A stretch of 64,000 nt of DNA, taken from contig NC_077232.1 of the NCBI RefSeq assembly GCF_027887165.1, positions 16,627,255-16,691,254 of the forward strand, in the 5' to 3' direction. The notes under the pieces were generated by a model, which saw only the letters and a program-made list of their open reading frames with translations, was not told the DNA's origin and did not search any database. Positions within the stretch are counted from its first letter, which is position 1; each line of letters begins with the position of its first letter. Position numbers and translations under genes: made by a program. This document shows, piece by piece, positions 20,421-35,400 of this stretch. Source of the DNA: Monodelphis domestica (Eukaryota > Chordata > Mammalia > Didelphimorphia > Didelphidae).

Positions 20421-23400
20421 TCCTCCTAGAACAGTAAAGAGCCTCCCCTTGGGCCTTGAGGGACTCTGTAACTTTGGAGGATTACCCTCTGTAACTTTGG
20501 GGGATTACCTGAGCCTCGGGGGACTCCTGGGGTCCCGGGGAGACTCCCCCTGTAACTTCGGGGGAGTCTCCTTGTAGCCGTGGGAGACTCCCCTAGGGTC
20601 TCTGCTCTGTAACTTTGGAGGATTACCTCTGTGGCCTTGGGAGGCTCCCTTCGTAACTTTCGAGGTTCCTTTTAACTTTGGGAAACTTCCTCTAAGGTCT
20701 TGGAGGCTCCACTGTAGCTGTGGGGAATTCCCTCTTTAGTCTTGGGGCCTCCATCTAACTTTGTGAGTTTCTATCGGTAGCTTAGGGGGCTCCGTCTCTG
20801 CAGCGTTGGGGGGTGGAGTGCTGAGGAGATGAGGGCATGCTGCCTCCCGGGCACCCATCTCTTGGCGGATCTGTGGGGAACAGGTGCTGGAGTTATTGTG
20901 ATGCTGGAGCAAACCTTTAGGGGGTCGAATAGCCTCCGGAAGATAGTGGTTGTGTACAGGACCTACCCCTAGGCCTTCGTTGTAGCTTGGACTGCAAAGT
21001 CCTTTGGCCTGGGACTGTCATAACCTTGACCTGCATGAGAACGGGGGAGGGGGGGGTGGCTCTGTGTTCCTGGTAGAAGCCACTGACGTCATGATGCCTG
21101 CAAGGACCCCCTTATATGGAGGCTAATCTTTGGTGTTTGTTTTTGTTGTTGCTCCTGTTAGAGGGGATGGAAGAGAAGGTTATCACTTTGATTTATAATC
21201 CTTCCCTTAGATTTCTGACTGGAACTGCTTAATTGAAGCCTATAATTGTTCAGAAATACAGAGCAGGTAGCTTTCTCCAGCACTTTTCTGGACTAAAGAA
21301 ACCCGAGATCTCCTGGTGCAGTGTTGATCTCTGTAGAAAGATAGCAGAGACCTGCCTTTGTGGAATTGTGGGAAGAGTTCTGATCCTGAAGTTGGAAGTG
21401 GGTTTGAATCTCAGCTTGGCTACTTAATTACTGCTTATGTGAATTGGGCACCAGAATGAAATCAAGCATTGGGATGGTCCTTAATGGCCTTCTAGTGCAA
21501 CCCCTTTACTTTACAGGGGAGGAAACTGAGGCCCACAGAGGTTAGGTGACTTAGGTACCAAATGGCTGACTTGGTTAGAACTCAGGTTGCCTGATCCCAA
21601 ATCCAGTTACAAATCTGCTGTTACTGTAATTCATGCTTTCAGCAAGCTTTTATTAAACTCTTTCTAGTAGAAAGGGCACTGAGTCTGAAAACAGGAAGGG
21701 ACCCACCTCTACTGCTTACTATTTGTGTGATGTTGGGCAAGTCTTTACTCCTCTCTGAGTCAGTTTCCTTATCAGTGACTAGATGTTGAAATTGATAGCC
21801 TTTGATATCCCTTCCAGCTCTTAGACCTGCGCCTATATGCTGGCTCTGTGCTTTTCTCCAGAGATACAAAAGTAAAAATTAAATACCCCCTGGCCTTGAG
21901 GTTAAATACAAATAAGACACACAAAGTAATTTCTCATGGGGGTGGAGAGGTGGAGGGAAGGATCAGAAAATGTATGAATGAAGTGAAACTCTAGCTGAGC
22001 TTTGAAGGAAGGTTCACATGAGGAGGTAGTGCCTTACATATACTTGCTAGCCCTCAGTTTCCTTCCACTTCAGAAATTCTGTAACCTGGTGACTTTGAGC
22101 AAAGTGAATTTCATAGCACTCAGAATTTCATAGCACCATAGATCCAGAACTGAAACCTCAAAGATCATGCATTCCAATCTCCCTCATTTTACTGATGAGG
22201 AAACTTGAGACCAAAAGGGGTTAATTAATTTGCACAAAAGCCACACAAGTAATGAGGCAAAGTCAGACTTTAGACCTGGTTTCTGAGTCCAAGATTATCA
22301 TTCTTTCCCATCTACCACATTGCCTCCCTTACTGTAAAATGGGGAAATATAGGGCCTCTTTCCCCTTGCATTCCTCAGCTTCTTGTGCCTTCTGTCTCTT
22401 TGGTATGTGGAAGAGAGTGCAGCTAATGACTTTGTGCCACTTTGCCTCACTTTAATCCAATTTATGCTTGAGTCAAAAGACATCAGTAGTTTTGGTTCTC
22501 TTGCTACAAAGGACAACCACTGACTGATTCTAATAATAATTTTTAATAATAACGTCTCCCATCTATATAATACTTTAAAGTTTACAACACACTTTACAAA
22601 TATCTCATTTGATCTTTACCCCAGCCCTTGGAGGTAGGCGTAGTATTCTCATTTTCCACAAGAGTAAAATGGTAGAGATTAAATGATTTGCCCAAGATGA
22701 TGCTAGTAAGGGAGTGAGACAGGTTTTGAACTCAAGTCTTACTGACTTCAAGTTCTGTACTCTATTTGGTGCACCAGCTAGCTTAGAGAATTAAGCCAAA
22801 GGGCATGGCACTTCTGGCTCATTTACCCCACAAGAATTGGCAAGAAGTCTTCCTGGCTACTTAACATGAGTATGCCCAAGCTTCAGTAACTTTTTTTGAT
22901 AGATGTGGAAATAAGGCATGGGAAGAAGTGAGCTATAGTCATTTTTTAAAAGCAGAAAGGAATAATCAACTGAGGACAAAGTGGAGGGAAAAAATTTGTA
23001 AGCCATGCAATTGTGTTTATACAAGAGCACAGAGATGATTTATTGAGGTTTGCTTTGTTGGAAAATGGAGTGCATCCTAAGGCTGAAGACTTTATATAGT
23101 GGCATTCTTTTTTTTTTCTCCAAGTAGAGAATGAGAAAATTTTGAGAAAAAAGGAATAATAGGTTGAGAATAAGTGAACATGATACAGAAATAAGTTTAG
23201 AAGAAAAAATACCTAAAACTCAGACCTAGACATGTAATATAATTAACTTTCAATTTCTTTTACTACTTTGACCAGGGAGAAAAGGATTAGTTTCAGTTCT
23301 GACTTACTATCACAGTTGAGATTTAAAAGGAAATCCCTTTACTAGATTTCTGATGAATCATGTGAAATAATGCAAGTCGGGGAAATATTGTATGCAATGT

Positions 23401-26400
23401 AAAATCAGGCATGAAAGACAAAATTATAAATAAAGGCAACAAAGCTGAAGTTAGATGCTACAAGATGGTGTTTGTTACCAAACTATTCAAGCGCATATCT
23501 TTTCTACTAACAAATAAAAAGTGACACTATCAGTGGCAATCAAGCTATTAGGTGATTTAACTAAGCTGTTTTTAGAGACTTTACTTGGCATTTGGTTGGA
23601 CCTTATTGTAGTGATTTTAGAGTGTTGGAAACTGTCTTTAGTGTCAAAAAATATCAACAAAACCAAGATATCGATTTAAAGAGAAATGAAACCCTGAGGA
23701 GAAATGGGGAAATGGGATAACTACTGAAAGACAACACTGTCCTGAAAGTAAATTCACCTTTGAAGGTTGTCTCTTGTGGGAGAAAAGGTTATGTAGAGGA
23801 GAGACCATAGTCTTCATGAAAGTTAATGGACTACATCATTCACAGACTACATTGTGCAACAGAGAAGAAAGTGGTCTTCTCAGAGGTGAAAATGAAATAG
23901 TATGTGAACTTATTGAATGCTATAACCCTGTCTCTTGTCTCTTTAGTCCCTAGAAGATTGTCCTCTGGATGAAGATGATGATGCATTTCAGGCTCTGGGG
24001 GAGGAAGATGAAGATATTGATCAATTCAATGATGACACATTTGGAGCAGGTGCAGTTGGTAAGTGTCACCTCACATTCTAGGCATTCTTATACCTCTTCT
24101 CTGGCTGAAAGACATCACCAATTTAACATCTCTATTTTGAGTCTCTGTCATCAAAACTCTTATGTTGCCATGAAATACATGACCTTTACTTTTGTAGTCT
24201 TGAAAAAGAAGTGGAGACTCTGGAACAAGGAGAAAAATTAGTGGACTTCACTTTTGAACTAGGGCTGAAAGATGATAAAGTGGATAGAGTGCCAGTCCTG
24301 TTGTCAATCTGAGTAAAACTCTGTCAGTTACTAACTGTGTGACCTTGGGCAAGTCCCTTAAGCCTGTTTGCCTCAAGTTCTTCATCTATAAAATGAGCTG
24401 GAAAAGGATAGGGTAAGCCACTTCAGTATCTTTGACAAGAAAATCTCAGATGAGGTCAAGAAGAGTTAGATATGACTGACCTTAACAATTTTGAACTGGA
24501 TTTTAAAATAATTAGTCAATGACCCTTGGAGCTATTTAGGCTTCCCCTCTTAGAGTTAAGAAGCAATGTCTACTCATCCTTCAGTTGTGAAGGATGACAT
24601 TAATAACACAGGTAGAGGGAAATATAATGATAATGACAAAATTAAAATGTGAAAATATGTGTAGGAATTTAGAGTTGAGGCATTTGTTAAAATGAGTAAT
24701 TCGAATGAAGTGTAGTAGGTGGCAAATATATACACAGAAGCAGTGAGGGAAAGAAGAAAATGTATGGTTATGGCTGAGGCTGAAAAATGCAAGAAAGGAT
24801 AGTCTTAGAAGTCTTGCAATGTTCTGCAGCTTTCAATACAGCTAAGCTTTATTACAAATTAGGCTGAGATGAAGATGGGGGGGAAGTGATTGAGAATATA
24901 AGGATGGGAATTAAGTTATTAAAAATTCCACATAGGACTAAGGAACTGTCACTGTCAGAAACACAGCAGTGTTCTGAGTACCAGCCAAAATGTTAAGAGA
25001 AGGGGACCAAAAGGCCTTCTGGATTGTGCCCATGGTTGTGGAGACAGGCCAAAAGGATGCCATGCTCCAAGATGGTGGAGACTTTGCTGATATCAAAGTG
25101 AAAGGGTCTTAGAATAGAGTCATAGGGCAGAGAGCTTTCTGTAATTTTGTTATCTTTATGACACCAGCATTCCTAGAAAGTTAATATAATAACATAACAC
25201 AAAATGTTAAGTACTTAACTTTTGTCCATTAAGAGCATATTCTCTTTTCACCCTTTCATAAAGGTTTTCAATGATAAGATAAACTTTGACTGAATTGGAT
25301 ATTCATGTATATTGCCATATTATGTCTCAATTTTAAACCTGCAAAGATGGAAAGAATAATCTTTGCTCTCTGAATAACTTTCATCTTTGCTATGGGCAAA
25401 GTTATTTATTTGGAGTCTGGAGATGGGAATATTTTGTAAGGATATTTGGGTATATGGTATTTAATATCTCTTTCTCCCCTTCCCTCCCTTCTCTCTCTTT
25501 CTCTCTCCTTAAAATTGCCATATCCCTTAAAACACCACACAGAAGAAAAAAATACAGAAAGGAAAGAGAATTAAAGTAATGTACTGTGAAGTTACTTGGT
25601 AGCCTAGAGAGGAAGCATAACCAAGAAGAATTTTTTCGTTAACAAACTTTTTTTAACAAAGGATTTTCCAAGATAAGGGTTTTCCTTTGAGAAAATGTTG
25701 TGGTAAGGGAGTGGAATTAAAAATCATAAGAGTTTGGCAAATTTTATGTATGTATGTATATATATATATATATGCATGCCATGCTACCTCTCATCAGTAA
25801 TAATAATAAGCAAATATCATTAATTACAATAATATTAATGAATTCCTTTAGCCTGTTTGTGTGTGTATGTGGTTTTTGTTTGTTTGTTTGTTTTTTAATA
25901 AAACCCTTACCTTCAGTCCTGAAGTCAATACTGTGTATTGGCTCCAAGGCAGAAGAGTGGTAAGGGCTAGGCAATGGGGGTCAAGTGACTTGCCCAGGGT
26001 CACACAGCTGGGAAGTGTCTGAGTCCAGATTTGAACCTTGGACCTCCCATCTCTAGGGCTGGCTCTCAATCCACTGAGCTACCCAGCTGCCCCCCTGTTT
26101 GTGTTTTATATCACTATTATATATTCAGAGACTTAGCCTTTTGATTGAATCAGCCTGGCAATATTAGTGACTATGGGTTAGTGGTACCAAGTTTCAGGCT
26201 TAATACAATTAATTATCTTGTTCTGCATAAGTTAAGTTTTTATGTTATCTTAAGAATAGTAAACTTAGCAAGTAAAGTTTTTGACAAGGCAAAACTTGCA
26301 TACCAGACAAACTCAATAGAGAGAGTGCTGCTCACCTGTCATTTCCATGTTGAAATTGAATGTTTTTTCCCTTCAATCATAATAGGTTTGCCTTTCTTAG

Positions 26401-29400
26401 GGACTATGATTGTCCCTAACTAAGCTAAGTCTCCATTGCTCCCTGATTATCTCTCCTGCTCTTATCCATTAATGCTCCTTTATCTTTCTGGGTTGACCAT
26501 AAGGCCACCTGTATTTACCACCACAGTGGCTAGTGGAATTGTTTGAATCCAAAAGCAGCTAAGAGTGAGAGCCTGGTCATAGTGTCAGTATTTTTTGGTT
26601 GAAAGGAAAGAGGCCTTGATTTATGTTAAAGAGGTCAGGCTTTCTCCTCCTCCCCCATCACACCTCTTGTTTTCTTCTTGACAGGGCCACTTATGACCTA
26701 CATGGATTGAGGTCAAACTTTGACATAACTGCATTCTTTAGGTCATGTGAAAAGTATAGAGGGTGAAGGGTTGCCACACAGTGACTGTGCTGGTATTCAA
26801 AATGCTACACATTGTGTCTCTAAGTGATCTTTTACATTTATTGAAAAAAGAAGAATGGATAAATTTTTATATTACTATGTAAATATGCCCCTTTGATTCA
26901 GGATTAAATGTCTAATTGTAAAAATAGTACATCTTGACCAAACTGGTAGCTTTAATCTTTTATTTTTTAAGTTGACAAAAATCTACTTCTTACTGAACTA
27001 CACCCCCAATTGAAAGAAGAAAGGAAAGAAAAAAAAGCCTTGTAACAAATATGCATTGTCAAGCAAAACAAATACTTAATATTAGCTGTGGACAAAAATA
27101 TATTTGTCTCTACCCATATTCCATTTCTTTTATCAGGTGGTGGGTAGGGCAGGTAGCATGCTTCATCATCAGTCCTCTGGAATCCTAGTATCTAAATAGA
27201 AGTAGGCTCTTAGTAGGGGAAATGGCAAGTAAGGAAATGCAGTGATACTCCTCATGCTGAAGGAAGTGTGGTCTGAAATAATACATTATTTACACAACCA
27301 TTTGTGTTAAAAAAAAATGTCTTTTCTGTAAATGTTACAACCAAAACATAGCTCATTAGTACCTTGAAAACTTTTGGAATTTGTAGCTTTAAAAAAATTT
27401 TTTATAAAAAGGAAAATGATATGCCATTTATTCTGATAAAGGGAGTTGTTGGGCAAGGAATGGAATCTAGTATGACTGAGAGAGCACCTACAAATCTGTA
27501 TGCTTCTGTAATCACATTTGGTTTATCTTTTCTACTTCTGCCATCACTAGTACAAGAATGGACCACTATTCAAGGTCAGGGAAGGTCCATTGTTTCCTAA
27601 TTATTAATGTTTCCAGAGCTATAGTACCCAGCATCTGGTGGATAACAGAAATACATAGTTGTTCCATAGTTATAAGGTATGGGAAATTATTTATCCCAAC
27701 CATTGGTTTAGTATTAGGATGATTAATATAAACATTTATTTTATTTTTGTTTGCAATGTTGAATTTTATATTAGACCATAACCAGTGCTTTAAGAAAATG
27801 CATAGGGTGGGGGGTGTCAAGCTAGCGTCTTACTACATCACAGAAATTTAAGAGTTGGAAGGAACCTCAAGGTCCAAACTGTTCCTAAACCAAACTCTGC
27901 AGCTATCCAAATGTAGTCAGCTAGCCCTTCTTGATGGCCTCCAGGGAGGAGGAGCACAGTCCTTCTGCCAAGCCTGAACTTTCCTCTTCAGAGTGTCCAC
28001 CCATTCATTGTTCAGGCCTCTGGGGCAAAGTAGAATGAAGACAATTCCTTTCCCCCCCTGATAGCTCTCTAGATTCTTGACTCCCATGCTCTCACTTATA
28101 AACCTTGCTTAACTTACTGAACAAAACCCAAAATCTATTCTTATCCTAATAAATCCTAAGGCTTATCTTCCCCAGGCTAAACAAATTCATCTGTCTTAAT
28201 ATCAACTCTAAGATGGAATAGCATGAGCTAGGCAAATGGGGTTAAGTGAATTGCCCAGGGTCACACAGCTAGGAAGTGTGAGAGGCCAGATTTGAACCCA
28301 GGTTCTCCCAACTCCAGGTCTGGTGCTTTATCCACTCTACTACCCAGCTGTCCCTAATAAATCCATCTTTTCATTCCTCATTTGATATGATCTAAAGGCC
28401 CTTTACCCTTCTGTGGGGATACTTTACATAGCATCATTGTCCTTCCTCGAATCCCAGATGTGTTCTAACTATATCATTGGACAGCAGAAGTCTTTTCCAG
28501 CCTGGCCATTATGCCTCCCTTTGTGTAGCTTCCTGCTGACTCGTGTTTAGTTTGTGGTGTGGTCTAAATTTTTAAGGCCCAGAACTGCTTTGTAAGTAGT
28601 CATGCTTCTCCATTCTTGCACTTGTAAATTTTGGTGGTGGTGGTTTTGTTTTATTCACATAAAGATTTTACATTTTCCATCTGTGGCTCAATGAATGGAG
28701 TCCTGGATTAGGAATTGCAACCTGGGCTCTGCTTTTTATGTGACCATCAATGAGTTTCTTCTCATTTGTTGCTCTTAGATTAGGAGCCAGGTCTAAATGT
28801 TATTCAGTATAATACTCTATAAGACCTAGTTTCAGATGAGTTAGATCTGTTTCTTTTTCTCCTTGATCTGTTGCCATATATAGGCTAAGACAGACAGCAC
28901 TGATACACAGAATGTCTAGAGTACCTACAAGCAGCTTATCCACATATTTAATACAAATGTGTACAATCATAGAAGAATATTATTCAAGTGGAATTAGGAA
29001 GAAACTGCTACTTATCAAAGCTTTAGAGAGGAACTAGAGATTTCAGGAGCTTTTTGGTGAATGAAATTGAACTTTACAAACTGGTCTGAGGAAAGAGTTT
29101 CTTATAGATATGAGAATGGAATGGTTTTATGGGGTTCGGAAGGACTAACACCTCTGGGGTGAGGGCTTGCCAATCTCTTTTCAGGGCTGCTCATTCACCT
29201 TTGGTATTCACCTTTCACCCAACTCTCAACTGTAGCTCTAAGGATCTGTAGTATGCAAAGCTGCTAACACCCCAATAAAACCACCTCAGCAGAATTGAGG
29301 GCAGTTGACAAGGTCTAAACCTATTGGTGAGTGAGGGGGATGTCTTCCTCCAAGCCTGTGAAGACTTACCCTAGTGGAATGGGAAGAAGAGAAACAATTT

Positions 29401-32400
29401 GTTCCAAAGGCCATGAAGGCAGCCAAAGCAGGTTCTGTGGAGTGCTTGGAGCTTGAACAGACATAGAAGACTACAAGGTCATCTACTGCATCCTGGGCCA
29501 TTGCCAGAAATTCTGATTTTTGTCTTGCCACTGGTCTTTGATGACTTTGGAAGAGAGTGAGGCTGATAACTTTGTGCAACTCTGCCTTACTTAAGTCCAT
29601 GTTCAAATAAGGACATCACTTGGTGATGTCATTGGTCCTCTTAAAAAATGAAGGATGAGCAACAACAATTAAAGAAATTTTGGAAGAAGAAAAGAAGTGT
29701 GTTTTAGGAAAGATGGATGGTGATCAGAATTCAGATCGACAGAGAATGAGCCCCAAAGACACTGGAGTTGCTACATATGGGGTAGCAACAAGAAAAAATT
29801 TCCAGCAAAACTGTCACAGACTGAGTAGAAGTGAGGATAGAGCCTGCAAAAGGAAAAGGTTTACCCAAATAAAGAGCTCAGCAGAATCTGGATGAAGATT
29901 GTACTTACAGGAATTAATGGAATTGCAATGGAATGAAGAAAAGAGGCAGAGCTGAGAGATCATGGAAGTACATGGGCATTGTACTCCAGACAGGAACCAT
30001 GCTGGTGCACTATTAGTTCAGTGTTTCTGGGGAGGCTTTCATCTTAGATGCTATAGAGTCAAGATTCCATTGCCATATTTGAGTCAGACCCACTAGTGGT
30101 TGAACCATAAGTAAGTCTCAATAGTAGTTTTTAAAGATGTTCTTTAAGGATATTAACACTTGCAAGCCAAGATCTTTCAGAGATCTGATTTGTTCTTGAA
30201 ATGGGCAGTACCTTTTGTCCCACTTCTTTTTTCTCTCTTTTTGAAACAAAAATATCATTTTTTCTCTACCTATTTCAAAAAGATACACTTTAGTTTAGCA
30301 TGAGAACTCATTCAACTTCCATTTATTGCACACTTTCAATGTTTGAGGTTTTAAGTATTAGGGGAGGATGAGAGAATTTTTGTCTTCATGAACTTAGTAG
30401 AATAGAGAATACATGTATAAGTAACTAACTCAAGGTTGAATATTGAGGTTTAATAAGAAATAAAAAGTTCTAAAAGAGTCTAGAGGAAATTGGGCCTTTT
30501 TTTCTTACTGGGAGTATCAAAGAAGATAGCTAAGAATTGGAAAAGCTAAACAGCATTTCAGGCAGAGAGAATAGCATGAGTAAAGGCTTACACATAAAGA
30601 ATTTCAGAGAAGGCTTCCATATTAGGACATAGTAATTTAGTTGGAAGGTAAAGTATATGAGTAGTACAGCTAATAAGGTTAGAAAGATTCAGTGACCATC
30701 CAAGTCATGGAGAGCTTCAAGTGAAGAATTTGAGCTTTATTTAGTTGGCAAAGAGGATCTTCAAAGGTTTTCATGATAAGAGCTTTTGCTTAGGAAGATT
30801 AATCTGATAACAGTAATTAACTGTCAGTGATTTCACAATCTGCACAAGTTATTCTCTCCTCTAGCCCTACATTTACTCAGGTTCCCAAACTTTGGAATAT
30901 TTGAGGCCTTAAACTTAGTAGCAAAGCAGAACCCATAAAATAATTACTATTTTGCTCCCAGAAGAGCAGTATTTATGGATATAATCAGAATATGTAATAT
31001 GTATAGGTGGGTAATGAACTTGCTAATCTAGTATAGGTTAAAGCCAGGCACTATTCTTGGAATTCAGGATACAAATAGAAAGAATTTCTACTTTCAAGGA
31101 ATTTTCACTGTAACAAACACATGATCCATAGGCTGTTGGGAATCCGTAGCTCAACAACATAAACAAATCTATCCATAATGAATTCTATACAATAAATTTT
31201 CCACTAATCTTAAACAGAGAAAGCACACTCTGTGTTCCTTTTGCTTCTGTCTTTGTATTCTAGGCACTTAGCACAGTATCTAGCACATGGTAGATACTTA
31301 ATGCATGTTGATTAAGAAAAGGACACTGTTACCTCTTCTCTTAGACCTTCTGGACTGTATGTACATGGGCCAGAATGGGGGTGGGGGGTGGGGAGGTGAA
31401 GCAGAGGAGAGGCTGTAATAGAGCAAGTATTTGCTATGTAGCTCAGCTCCAGCTTAGAGCAACCCTGGGTCAGCAAGCAAGGTTGGAAAGGGGGCCCCAG
31501 GTTCTTCTGGCTACCAAGAGGAGGAAGAAAAGTAGAAGTAGAGTTCTGCCCTCTTTGTAACAGCTGCATGGGGCAAAAGAATGATGGCCCAAACTCCAGA
31601 AGCTGCATCTGCTTTTAGTCCTACCACATCTCCTCAGTATTTTTGTTATAGATGGGATTAGCTCATGCAAGTTGAATGCCCTCAGAAGCCAAATTAGAAA
31701 GGAATCTGATCCCCATTTAATTAGCTCAGTCATCTCCTTTGTCAGGGTCCATTCAAGAAGGTCCTGTTCTTGCCCTGATAAGAAGCCACACCTCAACTTT
31801 GACTGATTGAGGAATGTTCCTGTACTAGTAGTAATTAGGGTTGATGGGGGAAAGATTTTTCTACCCTTCTCTTTTCAAACAAGCTAGAAAATGTTAACTC
31901 TTAAGTGCACATCATAATAATATATAGGTCAGATTAAAGGCAAATAAATTATTTATAAGTACATTATAACTAATGTGAGGGGGATTGAGAGCCAGGCTTG
32001 GGAATGTTGGAGGTCCTGGGTTTAAATCTGGCCTCAGACACTTACCTGTAAGACCCTGAGCAACTTACTTAACCCCCATTGCCTATCCCTTACCATTCTA
32101 ATGCCTTAGAACCCATATATAGTATTGATTCTAAAATAGAAAGTAAGGGCTTAATAAATAAATTAATGCAGAAATCAATGCAGGCTTAAACTAGGATGGT
32201 GGCATTAGGAATCAAGGGGGGCTAGTTCTGAAAAACTTTCAAAATAGAAAATTTCAAAATATGAAACAAAATTTAATTAGGGGTGTGGAGAAAAAGAGAA
32301 AGGTAAAAATCCACAAAGACTTTGACATTTTAGACCTAGGTGATTGGAAAAGTAATGAATAAGTTAAGGAGAATAGTGGGAGCATATATTAAAGGAAGAT

Positions 32401-35400
32401 GGATTTTACTTTGAACATGCTGAGTTTGAGGTGTCAGTGTTGTAGCTTGTTGGGAACATCCAAGAGCTACTTGGCTCTTCACTTATGTTGCTTTAGAGAG
32501 AGAGAGATTAGGGCTAGAGATATCCCTTTGGTTCTTTTCCCCCTTACAGGTGATAATGAAAATGGTTGAAATAGAGGTGATTCTGAAGGTAGAAGAGATA
32601 ATACAAAAAAAAATTGTAAAACTATAAACCTCACACTCCCAATGATCTTGTAGTATAAACCTATCATGTTTTCATGAGCAATATTCTGTCTTTGGTTTCC
32701 TTGTAGATGATGACTGGCAGGAAGCACATGAGCGCCTGGCTGAATTGGAAGAGAAGCCAGTGGTGGCTGTTGAACAGGCAGGCAATGGAAGCACTGATGA
32801 GATGGACTTGTTGGGAGACCATGAAGAAAACCTGGCAGAAAGACTCAGTAAAATGGTGATTGACAATGAACTGGAGGACCCAGCTATCATGAAGGCAGTG
32901 CAGACCAGGCCTGTTGTGCAGGTGAGTGGATCCCCAGGCTCCGAGGGCTTGGAGGTAGACTCTCTGGTACTTCCACCTGGACAATGTAATTGAATGATGT
33001 CTTAAGCTTTGTAACTTTTTACTGTGCTGAGGTTCCTTATATGCTTGTTACTAAAAGTGAATAAAGAATAAAAAGGCTTCCATAGTGGTAGGCCTGCCCA
33101 CATAAAAGACTGAGGGGTGAAATGTGTTTTCTTAGATTGTTGAATGCTCTGGATCCTCCTTCAGATGGAAGAGAATAAAGCAGCCAGAGAATTCAGATTG
33201 TTCTAATGTTCCAAAAATTATTCATCTCTTTTCCTTTTTTGTGCCCCCAGCCTGGAGGTCTCAATTCCAGCATTTGGGATGGCCCTGCAGTTCTGAGACG
33301 AATACGAGGACCACTGCTTGCTCAGGTAGCATATGTAGTCACATTAATAATCCAGAGTACACAAGTAGTTTACTATTGTGAAATATATCATTGTTTTCAC
33401 AGAATGTAGCTCCGTGAGGGCTTGTCCTTGTGTCCCCAATTCCTTGCAAAATCCCTGGCACATGATAGGTCCTTAAGGCTCCATTCAACAAACATTTATT
33501 AAGGCATATTGAAACAAGAGATGTGGTAGTGACTGCAAAAGTCTTGTTTGGTGTAGTATTTGTTCCCCAATTTGAGTTATTTTTTTATACCATTAAATTC
33601 AGTTTAACCCACCCACCACTATAACTGTGCCACTGATTAGGGTCATGTTGTCTCAAAGTGTCTTCGTATCTCTGGAAATTACTAAAGCATTTGCATGTCC
33701 AGTTTTCTTAATTGCTTTGTTTTTCAATCAGGAAATGCCCACAGTATCTGTGTTAGAATATGCCTTGCCTCAGAGACCCCCACAGGGTCCAGAAGAGGAA
33801 CGGGACCTTTCCGAGCGGGCATTACCAAGGCGTTCCACATCTCCTGTCATTGGGAGCCCCCCTGTCAGAGCAGTCCCAATAGGCACTCCACCTAAGCAGA
33901 TGGCTGTACCCAGCTTTAACCAGCAGGTATGTCTCATTCACAGGCACTCAGCCCAGGATAACGGGAATCTGGGCAAAATCATTTAGTGGATTTGTTCTGG
34001 GAGGAGGGAGGAAGATTTTGGTAGGCACTAAATTAGAAAGGAAAATAGCCAATTTAGAGTAAAGAAGAGAAAGATGCCCCTATCATCCATTGCTGCTGCT
34101 GATATCTTGTAATTGAAAACAAATAGGTTACCACTTAATGATATTTTAAAAAATATTTTGGTGACTATCCAAAATGCTGCCAGATAATTAAAGGCTGGGG
34201 GGAATGGGAACACACAGTGCTGTCCACATCCCTTTGTACCCTTAAGATGTCCCTGCTTTCCCTAGAGCCTGTGCAGTCCTGTTCCATAGACTTTCCTCCA
34301 CCTGAAACCAGCAGCTGAAAAGGAAGGCCCATTTGGAAGGTATGGGGGGAGGGAGGTACTGGTATGGCCCAGCCAGGATCACTTTTATCTGAAACAGTAG
34401 AAACAATCACAGTGTATCATGAAGCTGCTGAGCATGGAGGCCATATCAGGATATCGAATATCACAAAGTCTCCAGAATGGGGCTTAGTTAATCCTCCAGC
34501 TTTCTTATCCATTCCCTTTCCCTAACAGTTTTCCAAAATGTGCCATCATGGGAGTGAGAATTTGCAAGTCCAAGAATTTGCTAGTACCTCCCTCAGCATG
34601 GAAGGGGTGGGGATACTGGAGAATTAGCTAAATCTCCCTCAACTAAAATGGGCACATTGTTGTTTGTGAGAGAGAAAAGATAGGAGGTCTATGCTTGAAC
34701 CTATTTAGAAATAGGGCCATCGCTTTCCATTTTACTTCTATGCCAAAATCTAAGGGGAGGGACACTTAGAGTAGGTGAAAGAGAAACTGGCTTGTGTCAA
34801 AGACCATTTCCATTGGATTTCTTTTTTCCCCAACAGATTCTTTGTCCGAAACCCGTTCATGTTCGTGCCCCAATGCAACAGCGATATCCTGCTCCCTATG
34901 GCGAGAGGATGTCTCCAAACCAGCTCTGCGGTGTTGCGGTATTATACTTGACTCCTTTCTTGTGGATGTGTGTGCATGTGTGCCTATGGATGTGCATCCT
35001 TCACCACCTTCTGCTGCCCATTACCGCCGCTGCTTCCTGAATTTCCATGTGTCCTTTCTACAACCTCTCAGCTTCAATTTTTTAATCTTAAAAGGGCCAT
35101 GAAGTTTACTACAATTCATGCTGCTTCTACTTTCTCTTCTTTATAAATCCAGGCTCTGATCACCTTGCCTTTGGTTTTTAAAGCTTTTTTTTAACCATTT
35201 GCTGCAGCTTATTAAATAACCAGTTTCCCTTTCTATAACTCAAAGTACCATTCTCTCACCTTTTTGTTTTCTTTGAGGAGATAGCCTGAGTATCATAAGT
35301 TGCTCAGTTTATATTATTTATACATGATTCAAGTATGTTTTGTGTGCCTACTGAATGGATATATTTTGTTGATTGGTTTTTTTCGTTTAGAACTTCAGTT

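Larger units (their letters stand above)
24059..32706. other. PATL1 intron 2 (8.6 kb)
   Basis: The longest intron. Individually listed SINEs and CR1/L3 sit within it. 24490-25744 and 26100-27830 hold nothing I can name apart from AT-rich runs. 30320-30830 and 32330-32460 belong to the unnamed old repeat also seen near 1.1 and 6.2 kb. No extra exon is evident. Confidence 0.5.

Noticed and set aside
34921..34932. Alternative exon 6 donor at GCG|GTGTTG
   Set aside because: It would leave phase 1 against the phase 0 acceptor of exon 7 and break the frame.
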